A stretch of 64,000 nt of DNA from JARRKC01 sp037388505 (GTDB lineage Bacteria; Acidobacteriota; UBA6911; RPQK01; JAPXNP01), in assembly GCA_037388505.1 (NCBI GenBank), contig JARRKC010000004.1:310001-374000 (forward strand), given 5' to 3'. This document shows, piece after piece, positions 1 through 9,408 of the stretch. The notes under the pieces were generated by a model. The model did no database searches, was not told the DNA's origin, and saw only the letters and a program-made list of their open reading frames with translations. How positions within the stretch are numbered: position 1 is the first letter of the stretch; each line of letters begins with the position of its first letter. The position numbers and the translations under genes were made by a program.

Positions 1-1
1 G

Positions 2-1630
2 GGCATCACGATCATGGCCAAGAACACGGCCATTCACTACAAAGGTGTCCGTATCAACATCGTTGACACCCCCGGGCATGCCGATTTCGGTGGGGAGGTG
101 GAACGCACGCTGAAGATGGTCGACGGCGTCCTGTTGCTGGTCGATGCCAGTGAAGGGCCACTGCCGCAGACCCGCTTCGTCCTGCGGAAAGCGCTCGAGT
201 CTCAACTCCCCTCGATCATCGTCATCAACAAGATCGACCGCTCGGATGCACGACCCAACGAGGTGCTGAATGAGGTCTTCGACCTCTTCATCGATCTCGA
301 TGCCTCCGAAGAGCAGCTCGACTTCCCGGTCCTCTACTCCAATGCCAGGGCGGGGACCTGCCGCACGAGTCCGGACGGCGAGGACCAAACGCTGGTCCCC
401 TTGTTCGACGAGATCCTCAGGACCGTTCCACCTCCCCATTTCTCCCCCGATGCACCTCTTCAGTTTCTCGTCACGAGCCTTGACTACGATGACTATGTGG
501 GCCGGCTGGCCGTCGGGCGGGTGTTCAACGGAGAGGTGGTCAATCGCCAGAGTGCCGTGCTCCTGGGACGTGACCACGAGGTTAGAGATGTGGAGATTTC
601 CGGCCTGTACGGCTACGAGGGTCTCCGTCGAACCCGAATCGAGCGGGCCGGACCGGGAGATATTGTAGCCATCTCCGGGATCGATCCGGTGAGTATCGGA
701 GAGACCATCTCGGCTGGCGAGAACCCACGGGCCCTGCCCCACATTCGCGTCGACGAGCCGACCATGGCGGTGGTCATCTCCGTCAATGATGCTCCCCTGT
801 CGGGACGGGACGGGACGCAGTTGACCTCTCGAAAGATCAAGGAGCGTCTTCTTCGCGAGACCCTCACGAACGTCTCGATCCGCGTCGAGCCCACCGACTC
901 GCCGGATGCTTTTCAGGTCTCGGGACGCGGAGAACTGCAGCTGGCCATCCTGATCGAAATGATGAGGAGAGAGGGCTTCGAACTGACGGTCGGGCGGCCT
1001 CGGGTACTCACCCGCACCATTGACGGGGCTTTACAGGAACCGATGGAGAATCTCGTCATCGACTGCCCCGAGGAATACATCGGAGTCGTGACCGAGGCAG
1101 CCGGTATCCGAAAGGGCAGGATGACGAAGATGGTCAATCATGGGACCGGAAGAGTACGCATGGAGTTCCGCGTACCTACGCGGGGCCTGCTTGGTTTCCG
1201 TACTCAGTTCCTGACCGACACGCGGGGGACCGGGATCCTGACTCACGTCTTCGACGGCTTCGACCCCTGGCAAGGCGAAATCGCGCACCGCACGACCGGT
1301 GTCATGGTGTCCGACCGCTCAGGGCGCGCGACGGCCTATGCGATCGAGCACGTCCAGCCGCGTGGCGAGCTCTTCATCGGTCCGGGAGAAGAGGTCTATG
1401 CCGGCATGATCGTCGGAGAGAACGCCCGCCCTCAGGATCTGCCGGTCAACATCACCAAAGAGAAGAAGCTTACCAACATGCGCTCCTCGACCGGCGAAGA
1501 GCTCGTGCACCTGATCCCGCCCAGAAGGATGAGCCTCGAGCAGTCGCTCGAGTTCATCCGGGAAGATGAAATGCTGGAGGTGACCCCTTCGTCGATCCGA
1601 CTGCGCAAGCGGTCGCTGATGACGAGATGA
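2..1630 (+). CDS. typA: Translational GTPase TypA/BipA, 3' part
   Basis: Ribosome-associated GTPase of the EF-G-like family, used in ribosome assembly and stress growth. The frame is already open at the left edge (residues before the first ATG at 14 read G-I-T-I), so the real start lies outside the window; compared with the usual length near 605 residues about 60 are missing, including the P-loop. Visible are the G3 motif DTPGHADFGGEVER, the G4 motif NKIDR, EF-Tu domain II, EF-G-like domain III/V and the TypA-specific C-terminus (MRSSTGEELVHL). The gene ends just before a purine-rich low-complexity stretch (1631-1665) and converges on the glycosidase gene. Identification is firm; only the 5' end is unknown. 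Confidence 0.95.
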   Translation, partial: GITIMAKNTAIHYKGVRINIVDTPGHADFGGEVERTLKMVDGVLLLVDASEGPLPQTRFVLRKALESQLPSIIVINKIDRSDARPNEVLNEVFDLFIDLDASEEQLDFPVLYSNARAGTCRTSPDGEDQTLVPLFDEILRTVPPPHFSPDAPLQFLVTSLDYDDYVGRLAVGRVFNGEVVNRQSAVLLGRDHEVRDVEISGLYGYEGLRRTRIERAGPGDIVAISGIDPVSIGETISAGENPRALPHIRVDEPTMAVVISVNDAPLSGRDGTQLTSRKIKERLLRETLTNVSIRVEPTDSPDAFQVSGRGELQLAILIEMMRREGFELTVGRPRVLTRTIDGALQEPMENLVIDCPEEYIGVVTEAAGIRKGRMTKMVNHGTGRVRMEFRVPTRGLLGFRTQFLTDTRGTGILTHVFDGFDPWQGEIAHRTTGVMVSDRSGRATAYAIEHVQPRGELFIGPGEEVYAGMIVGENARPQDLPVNITKEKKLTNMRSSTGEELVHLIPPRRMSLEQSLEFIREDEMLEVTPSSIRLRKRSLMTR

Positions 1631-1670
1631 CGGGAGAACCGGAGGACGGGGGACGGGAGAAACAGTTCCG

Positions 1671-3320
1671 CTACTCATACCGATAGACGCGACAGCGGGT
1701 GATTCCCGGCTTTCGGCTCACGGAGCGCCATTTGCGCCCCTGGTCGTTCTCGTCACCGTTCAGGCGCCGACCGGGAATCCATCTTCCGTCTCTGTACGTC
1801 CCCTCCTCGACGTATCCAATTCCCGCCAAAGACGGCCCCGGCGTCAATGGTCTGAACGAGACCCGGAAGCCGCTGCCGGCCCCCACGAACTCATCGGGTC
1901 CGACGGCGATGATCAGTCCGCTGCCGACCTGAGCCTGATAGCTGAAAACCGCGTCCAGCGAGATCTCCAGTTCGTATCTTCCGAGCTCACGAATCACCGT
2001 CGGGTGGTCCTTATCGAGCAGGAAGCCGGCCATGTCGCCCCCGTTCCGATGCTCCAGAATCAACGGCACCATCTGCTGTAGAACCGCGTAACTCGCCGCC
2101 AGAGGGCTTTCGGCCGGATCCTCGATCGAATCCACGGCGAACGGCGAAGTTCCGAGAGCGGCGTGCTCTCCGATGGCGTAGAAGACGTTGCGTGCCCCCG
2201 TGGCATCGTTTCGCATCTCAGGAATGAAGAGGGGGTTGCCCCGCTGCGTATAGCGTTGGCACCATTCCGCGAAGTTCGGCGCATAGATGTCCGGCGCCAG
2301 TAGGTCCACATGGGGTGCGCCGGCCAGCCAGACGTCCATGACGTGAGGCAGCGGTCCGCCGCTCGGATAGTCGCCGGGCTTCGCCGGAGGCCCACCCAGC
2401 CAGGCGTTGACGTACATCGGAATGTCGTACTGCTCCTTGCCGGCCACGGCCACATGGTCGATGTATCGGGCGTAGTGCCAGGCCATGAAGATCTCGTCGG
2501 TCGCAGTACCCGCACCGAAGATTTCTTCCCAGGAACCCTGAGACTTGAATCCTCCGGCGCCCCATCGCTGACGCACTTCGGGCACGAGTTCCTGCTTGTG
2601 GGCCGTCAGGCTGTCGATCAGGGCTTTGGGAACGGGCGTCGAAAAGGCTTGGTTGGCCGCCTCGGATCGATCTCGCGAGTCGCCCAGCACGCCCACTTCG
2701 TTCTCGATCTGCATCATCAGGACCGTATGATCCCGACCGTCGAATGCCCGGATATGCTTCATCAGAGCAGCAAAGGCCTTTGCGTCCGCCTGCCAGCTCG
2801 ACTCCGCCATCGTCGAAAGCACTTCGATCGCTTCGCCGTCGCCGATCTTGACCCGTGGAAACCTCTGGTAATCCGTCTTGACCCACAGTGGAAGGTAGCT
2901 CGACATTCCGTTCTTCCAGCTGCCGAACCAGAGAAAGATCAGCCTCAGTCCGTGCCGACGGGCTCCGAGGATCAGACCATCGACCAGGCTGAAGTCGAAA
3001 CTGCCTTCGCTGGGTTCGATCAGCTCCCAGGAGAGCGGGGTGATGACGGTATTGAAGTTCAGATCGACCATTCGCTGCCAGATAGGCTCCATATAGTCCA
3101 AGCTGGAGGAGCTCGAGTTATGCAACTCGCCGCCGATGATCAGCAGCGGGCTGCCGTCGACCATGAACTGAACCGTCTCTCCTTGACGGATCAATCGGGG
3201 CGTGCCGTCATTGGAAACCGCCTGAGAGGGTTGGGCTCCGATCATGGCCGGCATCGCCGCCGTCAAGATCAGCCCGGCGGCTGTAATTTGGATGGCTCGA
3301 AACCACACCTTGAATCTCAT
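1671..3320 (-). CDS. Secreted GH35-like beta-galactosidase (DUF5597 type)
   Basis: Probable exo-beta-galactosidase of the GH35/GH42-like clan with a C-terminal DUF5597-type beta domain. The start is placed at 3320 because an AGAGGTG ribosome site lies 7 nt upstream and the product then opens with a clean signal peptide (MRFKVWFRAIQITAAGLILTA). The TIM barrel begins near residue 35 (ELHNSSSSSLDYMEPIW); the acid/base Glu is expected in MMQIENEVG and the nucleophile Glu in FIPEMRND. Length about 549 residues. It lies 66 bp downstream of a GH31 alpha-xylosidase on the same strand. In Cellvibrio and Xanthomonas the same two families cooperate on xyloglucan oligosaccharides, which is the likeliest role here; the exact substrate is inference. 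Confidence 0.85.
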   Translation of the reverse strand: MRFKVWFRAIQITAAGLILTAAMPAMIGAQPSQAVSNDGTPRLIRQGETVQFMVDGSPLLIIGGELHNSSSSSLDYMEPIWQRMVDLNFNTVITPLSWELIEPSEGSFDFSLVDGLILGARRHGLRLIFLWFGSWKNGMSSYLPLWVKTDYQRFPRVKIGDGEAIEVLSTMAESSWQADAKAFAALMKHIRAFDGRDHTVLMMQIENEVGVLGDSRDRSEAANQAFSTPVPKALIDSLTAHKQELVPEVRQRWGAGGFKSQGSWEEIFGAGTATDEIFMAWHYARYIDHVAVAGKEQYDIPMYVNAWLGGPPAKPGDYPSGGPLPHVMDVWLAGAPHVDLLAPDIYAPNFAEWCQRYTQRGNPLFIPEMRNDATGARNVFYAIGEHAALGTSPFAVDSIEDPAESPLAASYAVLQQMVPLILEHRNGGDMAGFLLDKDHPTVIRELGRYELEISLDAVFSYQAQVGSGLIIAVGPDEFVGAGSGFRVSFRPLTPGPSLAGIGYVEEGTYRDGRWIPGRRLNGDENDQGRKWRSVSRKPGITRCRVYRYE

Positions 3321-3386
3321 ATCGGCACCTCTTTTCAATAGCACCGGATCTTTGGCACGAGATCGGGAGCTTCGCCCCCCGGGCGG

Positions 3387-5813
3387 CTACGGGGTGTCGC
3401 GACGATACTCCGCGTCCGTGCGGATCTCCCAGTGCACCTTGTCCCCCAGGGGATTGGCCTGCAACTTCAACGCTTCGCCCGACTTTTCGACGGTCAGGGG
3501 ATGCAGCACGTTGTCGGAGGGAAGACAGACCAGGCCGGTTGCCTGGTTGGTCTTCGTCGCGAAAACGACCAGTTCGAGATGGGACCAGTCCATGTCCATC
3601 GTGGACTGAGCCAGTTTCATGTGGGGGATCGCGCTTCCCTCCTTCACCAGCATGACGATGGGAATTTGGCCCGCCTCGATCGCATGCCAACCGCCCGAGT
3701 AGCCCTTGCCCGTTTGATAGTCGATCCACTGACCGGGCGGCACGTAGACGCTTCGTCCGGTCGTGTTGGCTTCCATGAGCGGGGCGACCAGAATGTCGCT
3801 TCCGAACAGATACTCGTCCTGAATCAGCCAGGAGCCCGGGTCATCGGGAAACTCGATGAGAAGGGCGCGGACCATGGGCAGGCCGCGCTCGGTGCAATCC
3901 TTCGCCTGGGCATAGATGTAGGGCATCAATCGGTACTTGAGATCGTCGGCACGACGATAACCGTCCAAGAACTTCTGGCTGAACTCCCACGGCTCCTTCG
4001 GCGGCGCTCCGTGACTGCGGCTGTGGGACGTCAGCATCCCGAACGGCGTCCACCGCCAGTAGAGCTCTTCGGGAGTCTGGGTGGTGAATCCGCCGATATC
4101 GTGACTCCAGAAAGCGAACCCGCTGAGACCGATCGAAAGTCCGCCCCGCAATGTGGCCGCCATTCCAATGTCGCTGTTGGCCGCATCGCCCCCCCAGTGA
4201 ACGGGAAAGCGCTGGCAGCCCGCCCAGCCCCCACGGGCCCACATGATGGAGTCACCCGTCACCTCGCGAGTGATATCCGAAACCGCCTTCTGGTACCTCA
4301 AAGGATAGAGGTTATGTTCGTAGAATCCTGTTCGGCCGGAGGCATACAAACCGGTGTAAGGAGCGGCCTCGCCAAAGTCGACCTTGATGGCGCCGACACC
4401 CATGCGCAGGAGCCCGCCGATCTTTTCCTGGTACCACTTGACGGTCTCCGGGTTGGAGAAGTCCAGGATGGCATCCTCGTAGGGGAGATTCCCTTCATTG
4501 TCACGAACCGCCAGACCCTTTTGAACGATCTCGGAAAAGAGCCGGTTCTTGGGTACGAAGTAAGGAAGCTGCCAGAGGGAGATGTGGAAACCCTCTGCTT
4601 TCAGGTCCGTGATCATTTTGGCCGGATCACGAAATCGTGTCGACGAGAACTGATAGTCACACCGCCAGTCGGTTTCGAACCAGCCGGTGTCCAGATGGAT
4701 GACGTCGCTCGGAACCTTGTACTGTCGCAGCTGGGCCGCAACGTCCCGGACCTGATCTTCCGAGAAGTAGGTGATCCGGCTCATCCACAGCCCAAAAGAC
4801 CAGAGCGGCGGCATGTCCGAGCGGCCGGTCAAGCGGGTGTACTCATCGAGGATTTCCTTCGGCGACCCGAGGAAGACGAACAGATCGAGGGCGTCGTCTC
4901 CGATCAGCAACGAGTTCGTTCCTGAGTAAGCGGATCCAAAGTCGAAGGTCATCGGGGTCGACGAATGGACGAACATCCCGTAGCCGCGGCTGCTCATGAA
5001 GAACGGTACCGGCTTGTACATCCCCCGGTTCTCCGCCCCATTGGGATCGTTGGCCCAGAGATACACTCTCTGTCCACGCTTGTCGAGCTGCGTGAAAGAC
5101 TCTCCGCATCCGTAGAACTTCTCATTCGCGGAAATCGAGAAGACAGCAGCTACACTTCGGGAATAGTCCGAGGAGCGCCGAACGAAGGAAAACGGAAGGA
5201 CCGGAGTCAGGGTCGCCGCATTGTCGGAGGCATGGTTGGTGCGGGTCAGCAGTTGCCCGTCAGCATCTCGAAACTCAACGTGCCAGGGATTCTCGGTTAC
5301 GGTCACCGACCCATAGGGACTCGAGTAGCGATAACCGCTCCGGACCTTCGTCATCTTCCAGGAGCCGTCGTGGGGCGCCCGCCCGCCGACCAGCATCAGG
5401 GAAGGCCCCTGATTTCGGGCCGGGACTCCGGTCACCAGCCGGATCCTCACCGTCCGGGGAGAGATGAACTCGAGGGAGAATGGCAGAGTCGGATTGACGG
5501 CATACTCTCCCTCGGGAAACGTCACCCCCTTGAAAGGCTGGAGGATCGCCAGCATGTTGTCGAAAGCGATCCGTGTAACGTAACGGTTCCGCAACCAGGT
5601 CAGATGACCGCTTGCAGTCTCGGGATCGAAGTCGGACAGGTGATCGGCCAGGAAGTAGCCATTCGAAAAGTCGTGAAAGTCGGGTGTGATGTCGACGATG
5701 TCATTGAGCAGCTTTGGAGGCTGCTTTGCCGAACCGGCCCTCAGGCTGAAAGGCAGCAGAAGCGCGAGGCACAAGGATGCAAGCAGCGGAATCGTGACTT
5801 TTCGGTTCAACAT
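3387..5813 (-). CDS. Secreted GH31 alpha-xylosidase/alpha-glucosidase
   Basis: Glycoside hydrolase family 31, about 808 residues, retaining mechanism. The start has a strong GGGAGGGG site just upstream and gives a signal peptide (LLASLCLALLLPFSLRAG). An N-terminal galactose-mutarotase-like domain precedes the barrel. The nucleophile is the Asp of IKVDFGE (about residue 479) and the acid/base is the Asp of HWGGDAAN (about residue 542); the DFGE form is the one seen in YicI-like alpha-xylosidases. The gene precedes the GH35-like gene in the same orientation with a 66-bp gap, so the two are probably cotranscribed and remove the xylosyl and galactosyl side chains of xyloglucan fragments. Alpha-glucosidase activity cannot be excluded. 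Confidence 0.88.
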   Translation of the reverse strand: MLNRKVTIPLLASLCLALLLPFSLRAGSAKQPPKLLNDIVDITPDFHDFSNGYFLADHLSDFDPETASGHLTWLRNRYVTRIAFDNMLAILQPFKGVTFPEGEYAVNPTLPFSLEFISPRTVRIRLVTGVPARNQGPSLMLVGGRAPHDGSWKMTKVRSGYRYSSPYGSVTVTENPWHVEFRDADGQLLTRTNHASDNAATLTPVLPFSFVRRSSDYSRSVAAVFSISANEKFYGCGESFTQLDKRGQRVYLWANDPNGAENRGMYKPVPFFMSSRGYGMFVHSSTPMTFDFGSAYSGTNSLLIGDDALDLFVFLGSPKEILDEYTRLTGRSDMPPLWSFGLWMSRITYFSEDQVRDVAAQLRQYKVPSDVIHLDTGWFETDWRCDYQFSSTRFRDPAKMITDLKAEGFHISLWQLPYFVPKNRLFSEIVQKGLAVRDNEGNLPYEDAILDFSNPETVKWYQEKIGGLLRMGVGAIKVDFGEAAPYTGLYASGRTGFYEHNLYPLRYQKAVSDITREVTGDSIMWARGGWAGCQRFPVHWGGDAANSDIGMAATLRGGLSIGLSGFAFWSHDIGGFTTQTPEELYWRWTPFGMLTSHSRSHGAPPKEPWEFSQKFLDGYRRADDLKYRLMPYIYAQAKDCTERGLPMVRALLIEFPDDPGSWLIQDEYLFGSDILVAPLMEANTTGRSVYVPPGQWIDYQTGKGYSGGWHAIEAGQIPIVMLVKEGSAIPHMKLAQSTMDMDWSHLELVVFATKTNQATGLVCLPSDNVLHPLTVEKSGEALKLQANPLGDKVHWEIRTDAEYRRDTP

Positions 5814-5953
5814 TCGACCCCTCCCTTTGAGGTGTCCTTTTTAACCTATCGGGACCGTTTCCGAAAGGTAGCCGATGGCCACAAGCTCGAGGTTGCCCGA
5901 CCTGGCAGGACCGATTCCTGAATGCTCCAGGCTCGTCGCCAGGCTCACTGCGG

Positions 5954-6000
5954 TTGACGCGAAGCAATCGACTCGGTAGTATATCCGTTACGGATATACT
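5954..6000 (+). promoter_or_regulatory. Promoter with PadR operator palindrome
   Basis: A sigma-70-type promoter is readable: -35 TTGACG at 5954-5959, a 17-bp spacer and -10 TAGTAT at 5977-5982. A perfect inverted repeat AGTATATCCG-TTA-CGGATATACT at 5978-6000 covers the -10 and the expected start point, and its last base is one base before the ATG of the PadR gene. The transcript would have a leader of only about a dozen bases and no Shine-Dalgarno site. The arrangement predicts autorepression by the PadR protein. Confidence 0.75.
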
Positions 6001-6001
6001 A

Positions 6002-6346
6002 ATGAAACCGCTCACACCTCCCGTTTTTCACATTCTGTTGGCGCTATCCGGCGGAGAACGACACGGTTACGCGATCATGCAGGAGGTGGCGCGAGAGACC
6101 GGTGACCGGTTCATCATGGGACCCGGCACTCTCTACGGTACCCTGAAACGCATGCTCGCGGCCGGGCTCGTCGAGGAAAGCGGTGAACGGACGGATCCGA
6201 AGATCAACGACGAGCGCCGTCGATACTATCGGATTACTCCGGCCGGAAGACGCGTCGTCGAGGAGGAGGCAAGGCGACTGGAGTCTTTGGTGCGACTGGC
6301 TCGAGCGAAGTCGCTTCTGAAGCATCCGAACCTGGAGGAATCTTGA
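6002..6346 (+). CDS. PadR-family transcriptional repressor
   Basis: Short winged-helix regulator of about 114 residues (LLALSGGERHGYAIMQEV ... GTLYGTLKRM ... RRRYYRITPAGR), the standard PadR N-terminal domain, with only a brief C-terminal helix for dimerisation. ATG at 6002 is chosen over an upstream TTG at 5954 because that TTG is part of the -35 box and the leader would run through the operator. The gene ends 0 bp before the next start (TGA then GTG), so the two form an operon in which PadR probably represses itself and the membrane protein; this layout with a membrane partner is common in Acidobacteriota. Confidence 0.9.
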   Translation: MKPLTPPVFHILLALSGGERHGYAIMQEVARETGDRFIMGPGTLYGTLKRMLAAGLVEESGERTDPKINDERRRYYRITPAGRRVVEEEARRLESLVRLARAKSLLKHPNLEES

Positions 6347-6898
6347 GTGAAGATCGCAGAACGGATCTATCGAGGCCTGCTTCTTCTCTATCCCCCTTCA
6401 TTCCGTCGCGAATACCGCGAACTCATGCAACAGGCCTTGCGTGATCAGATGCGAGACTCTGGCGGCGGCTTCGACCGTCTCCGTTTGTGGACTCGTACGG
6501 CGGTCGATTTGCTGGCTAGCGCTTCAGTCCTGCGCTTGGAGGATCTCATGTCGAACCGATCGATGCTGATGGGGATCGGACCCTACCTGTTTTGTCTGAC
6601 GGCAGCCGTGTTTTTGGGCCATTTCGAATTGCGTACCGATGATGCAGGCGTGGAAGTGGGGCTCCTCCTCGTGTTCACCTTCATCTTCGGGTGCTGGAAC
6701 CCGAAGGGCGCTTGGCTCGCGCCCTTGCTTGGATTGAGCGTGCCTCTCGCGGAGTTGTTGTGGGGCCATCCCGGACCTGGAGCGAACCACTCCGGCGATT
6801 TGCTGATCCTTGCCGGGTTCGTCGCCGTTGTGAGCATCATCGGGAGCTACTCGGGCGTCCTGACGCGCAGACTCGTGGCAAGCGGCGTGTCGAGGTAG
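6347..6898 (+). CDS. PadR-linked membrane protein of unknown function
   Basis: Protein of 183 residues starting with GTG; a CTGGAGGAA ribosome site lies inside the end of the padR gene. The N-terminus carries the motif YPPSFRREYRELM, which is characteristic of the soluble head of acidobacterial permease-associated proteins, followed by about four hydrophobic segments (roughly residues 75-93, 100-120, 122-140, 150-172). It lacks the large MacB-like periplasmic domain of full ADOP permeases, so it is not a transporter by itself. The immediate coupling to padR suggests regulation by the same signal. Function unknown. Confidence 0.8.
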   Translation: MKIAERIYRGLLLLYPPSFRREYRELMQQALRDQMRDSGGGFDRLRLWTRTAVDLLASASVLRLEDLMSNRSMLMGIGPYLFCLTAAVFLGHFELRTDDAGVEVGLLLVFTFIFGCWNPKGAWLAPLLGLSVPLAELLWGHPGPGANHSGDLLILAGFVAVVSIIGSYSGVLTRRLVASGVSR

Positions 6899-7017
6899 GA
6901 GCGACCGTCATCGGTCGATACCACCATCGGCACACCGTCGCTGCAACACCGGTCACACCGGCGGCCGAGGCTGCCGGCGATACTGGCTGCAAAGCCGAAG
7001 ATACCGAATCAGTAATC

Positions 7018-9408
7018 TCAAATCTCCAGGATTCCACCTGCGCGGAGCTCCCGGTCGGCCGCTCGCCCGTACCGGACGACCGCTTCCGGCAGCACCCCCA
7101 CGTCCTCCAGAGAAGTGCGGAAATTGACGATGCACATGCGCAGGACAAACCGGTCTTCGAGCATGGCATTGGACAGGAAGATCTCTCCCCCCTCTTCGAT
7201 CCTGGTGAGAATCCTTTGGTTGAGGGTATTCAGATATTCTCTGACGCCGTCCTCTTGCGTCCGCCCGCGCAGGTCCTTCGGAACGAATCGAAAGGTCGCG
7301 ATGCTGAGGTTCTGCGTGACCCGCTCGAGTTCATCGAAGTCTTCGAGACGCCGATACAACTCCCTGGACAAGCGGACATCTTCCTGAATCATTTCCTTGT
7401 AGCCGGAGCGGCCGACCTGCCTCAGGGCGAGCCAGACCTTCAGTGCGCGGAAGCCGCGGGAATTCTGGAGTCCATAGTCGAAGTAGTTCGTCTTCTCCGG
7501 GTCGAAGTGATAGTACGGGGGGTGGAAGGAGAAGGCATCTCTCAGCGCCTGGGGGTCTCGAACCAGAATGCAGCCCGCTTCCAGCGGCGCGTAGAGCCAC
7601 TTGTGAGGATCGACGGCGAGCGAGTCGGCCTGGCCCAACATTGCCAGGTCGGACGACAGGTCCGGAACCATCGCGGCCGGGGCACCATAGGCCCCGTCGA
7701 CGTGAAACCATAGACCCCGTTCCCGGGCGATCGTCGCCATCTCCTCGAGCGGGTCAACCGCTCCTGTACTGACGGTGCCTGCGTTACCTACGATGAGAAA
7801 AGGCAGGTCTCCCCTGCCCCGATCCTCGTCGATCTGCCGGATCAGTTGCGTCGTGTTGATCCGCTGATCGGTGCCGGCCGCGATCCAGCGGATCGCATCC
7901 GTACCAAGTCCGGACAAATCGGCGGCCTTTTGGATCCACGTATGGGTTTCCGTCGACGCGTAAGCGCGCATGCGGCGGCCGGATACGCCCTCTTTGCGCA
8001 AGTTCCAGTCGGCCTGGGCCCGCCGTGCCGCCAGAAAGCCGGCGATATTCGCGATATTGCCGCCGCTGACCAGCACCCCGCCGCACGTGGCAGGATAGCC
8101 GAGCAGTTGGGCGATCCAACGTACCGTCTCCAGTTCGATTTCAGTCGCGACCGGAGCGATGTGCCAGGCTCCGGCATTGGCATTGACGGAGGCGGCAAGA
8201 AAATCACCGAGCATGCCGATGGGGGCCGCCGACGACGTGATGTACCCCCAAAACCGCGGATGACCGTTGTGCAGTGAATAGTCGAACAATTCCTCCGCCA
8301 CTCGTGCCAATAAAGGGGCGGCGTCGGTACCCTCTTCGGGTAGTGGTCCGTAGGCGGAGAGCATGGACTGAATCTGCTGTGGCGAAGCTGCGCGGGTCAC
8401 GGGCCGATCGGAGAGCGAATCCAAGAAGCGGGCGATCCGATCCACCAGATCGTGCCCCAAACGGCGAAACTGCTCGGAGGACATCTTCAGAGGCGCACAG
8501 CGCTGTCCCGAAGGTCCCGCCTTCTCCGAGACCGCAGAAGTCCGCTCGGGTATCCCGGACGAAGTGTCCCTCTGTTTCGCGGCAGGAACTCCCCTGGATT
8601 GCGTCGGTTTGATGCCCTCGAACAAGTCCACTTCACGTCCCCGACCACCGTTGACACGGCTCATGGCCCTGTAGAATTCCTGGGAGCCCCAGAGCGCTTT
8701 GTGATGCTCGGAAGAGAGGTGTTCGAGCTTCCCATAGAGGGCTATCTGAGTCTGGTGGCAGGTCACCGCCTTCCAGACCGTGGGCCAGTATTCCTCGGTG
8801 TTGATCACCGTCGTGACGGCCCACTCCGGCCACGGTACTGCGCGGCGCTCACTTCCATCGACTTTCGCTGCCAGCTCCCGGAACGCCGATTGGTACGCAT
8901 CCCACTTCGGCTTGGTCCAGGCCATGTAATAGAGCTTTGAGACCCCATGCGATGGAAGGCCAAGGTCATCCTCCTCGGAATCAGCAACCATGAGCGCGGC
9001 GGTCGTGAACTGAGAGATCGCAATGTGGTCGGGATGGCCGTATGCACCGTCGGGGCCGAATGTAACGACGACGTGAGGCCGCAGCCGCCGAATCTCGTAA
9101 GCGATCCTGCGGATGACCTCTTCGGGAGACATCTGGTCGAGATCGCCGTCGAGGTAACCGAGCAGCGAGACCTCCCGGATGCCGAGCACCCGAGCAGCCG
9201 CTCGAAGTTCCCCTTCCCGGATCACTCCGACCTCTTCGAGACTGGGGCGATCTGGAAGGTCCCCATACCGTCCGCGCTCCCCCCGAGTCGCCGTAACCAG
9301 AAAGGTCTCGACTCCTTCCGCAGCGTACTTGGCCAGAGTTCCCCCCATTCCCAAAGACTCGTCATCGGGGTGAGCCAGGACGCACATCAACCGAAGCCCT
9401 TCCGTCAT
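7018..9408 (-). CDS. PIG-L deacetylase fused to PLP-dependent decarboxylase
   Basis: Single frame of 796 residues with an AAGGAGA ribosome site before the ATG. Residues 1-265 form a LmbE/PIG-L zinc deacetylase (AHPDDE at 12-17, HPDH at 125-128). After a polar linker (about 266-308) a complete group II pyridoxal-phosphate decarboxylase of the aromatic amino-acid decarboxylase type follows: it restarts naturally at Met309 (MSSEQFRRLGHDLVDRI), carries HVDGAYG (569-575) and the Schiff-base lysine in VDPHKWL (Lys603). Each half looks complete and no stop separates them. Such halves normally occur as separate genes; the fusion could couple N-deacetylation with decarboxylation of the product amine acid, or be a lost stop. 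Substrates are unknown. Confidence 0.85.
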   Translation of the reverse strand: MTEGLRLMCVLAHPDDESLGMGGTLAKYAAEGVETFLVTATRGERGRYGDLPDRPSLEEVGVIREGELRAAARVLGIREVSLLGYLDGDLDQMSPEEVIRRIAYEIRRLRPHVVVTFGPDGAYGHPDHIAISQFTTAALMVADSEEDDLGLPSHGVSKLYYMAWTKPKWDAYQSAFRELAAKVDGSERRAVPWPEWAVTTVINTEEYWPTVWKAVTCHQTQIALYGKLEHLSSEHHKALWGSQEFYRAMSRVNGGRGREVDLFEGIKPTQSRGVPAAKQRDTSSGIPERTSAVSEKAGPSGQRCAPLKMSSEQFRRLGHDLVDRIARFLDSLSDRPVTRAASPQQIQSMLSAYGPLPEEGTDAAPLLARVAEELFDYSLHNGHPRFWGYITSSAAPIGMLGDFLAASVNANAGAWHIAPVATEIELETVRWIAQLLGYPATCGGVLVSGGNIANIAGFLAARRAQADWNLRKEGVSGRRMRAYASTETHTWIQKAADLSGLGTDAIRWIAAGTDQRINTTQLIRQIDEDRGRGDLPFLIVGNAGTVSTGAVDPLEEMATIARERGLWFHVDGAYGAPAAMVPDLSSDLAMLGQADSLAVDPHKWLYAPLEAGCILVRDPQALRDAFSFHPPYYHFDPEKTNYFDYGLQNSRGFRALKVWLALRQVGRSGYKEMIQEDVRLSRELYRRLEDFDELERVTQNLSIATFRFVPKDLRGRTQEDGVREYLNTLNQRILTRIEEGGEIFLSNAMLEDRFVLRMCIVNFRTSLEDVGVLPEAVVRYGRAADRELRAGGILEI

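Noticed and set aside
3432..4925. Open frame of 497 codons on the plus strand
   Set aside because: Antisense of the GH31 gene, whose catalytic motifs decide the coding strand.
5954..6001. TTG start at 5954 for the PadR gene
   Set aside because: It would place the -35, -10 and operator inside the coding region; homologues begin at the later ATG.
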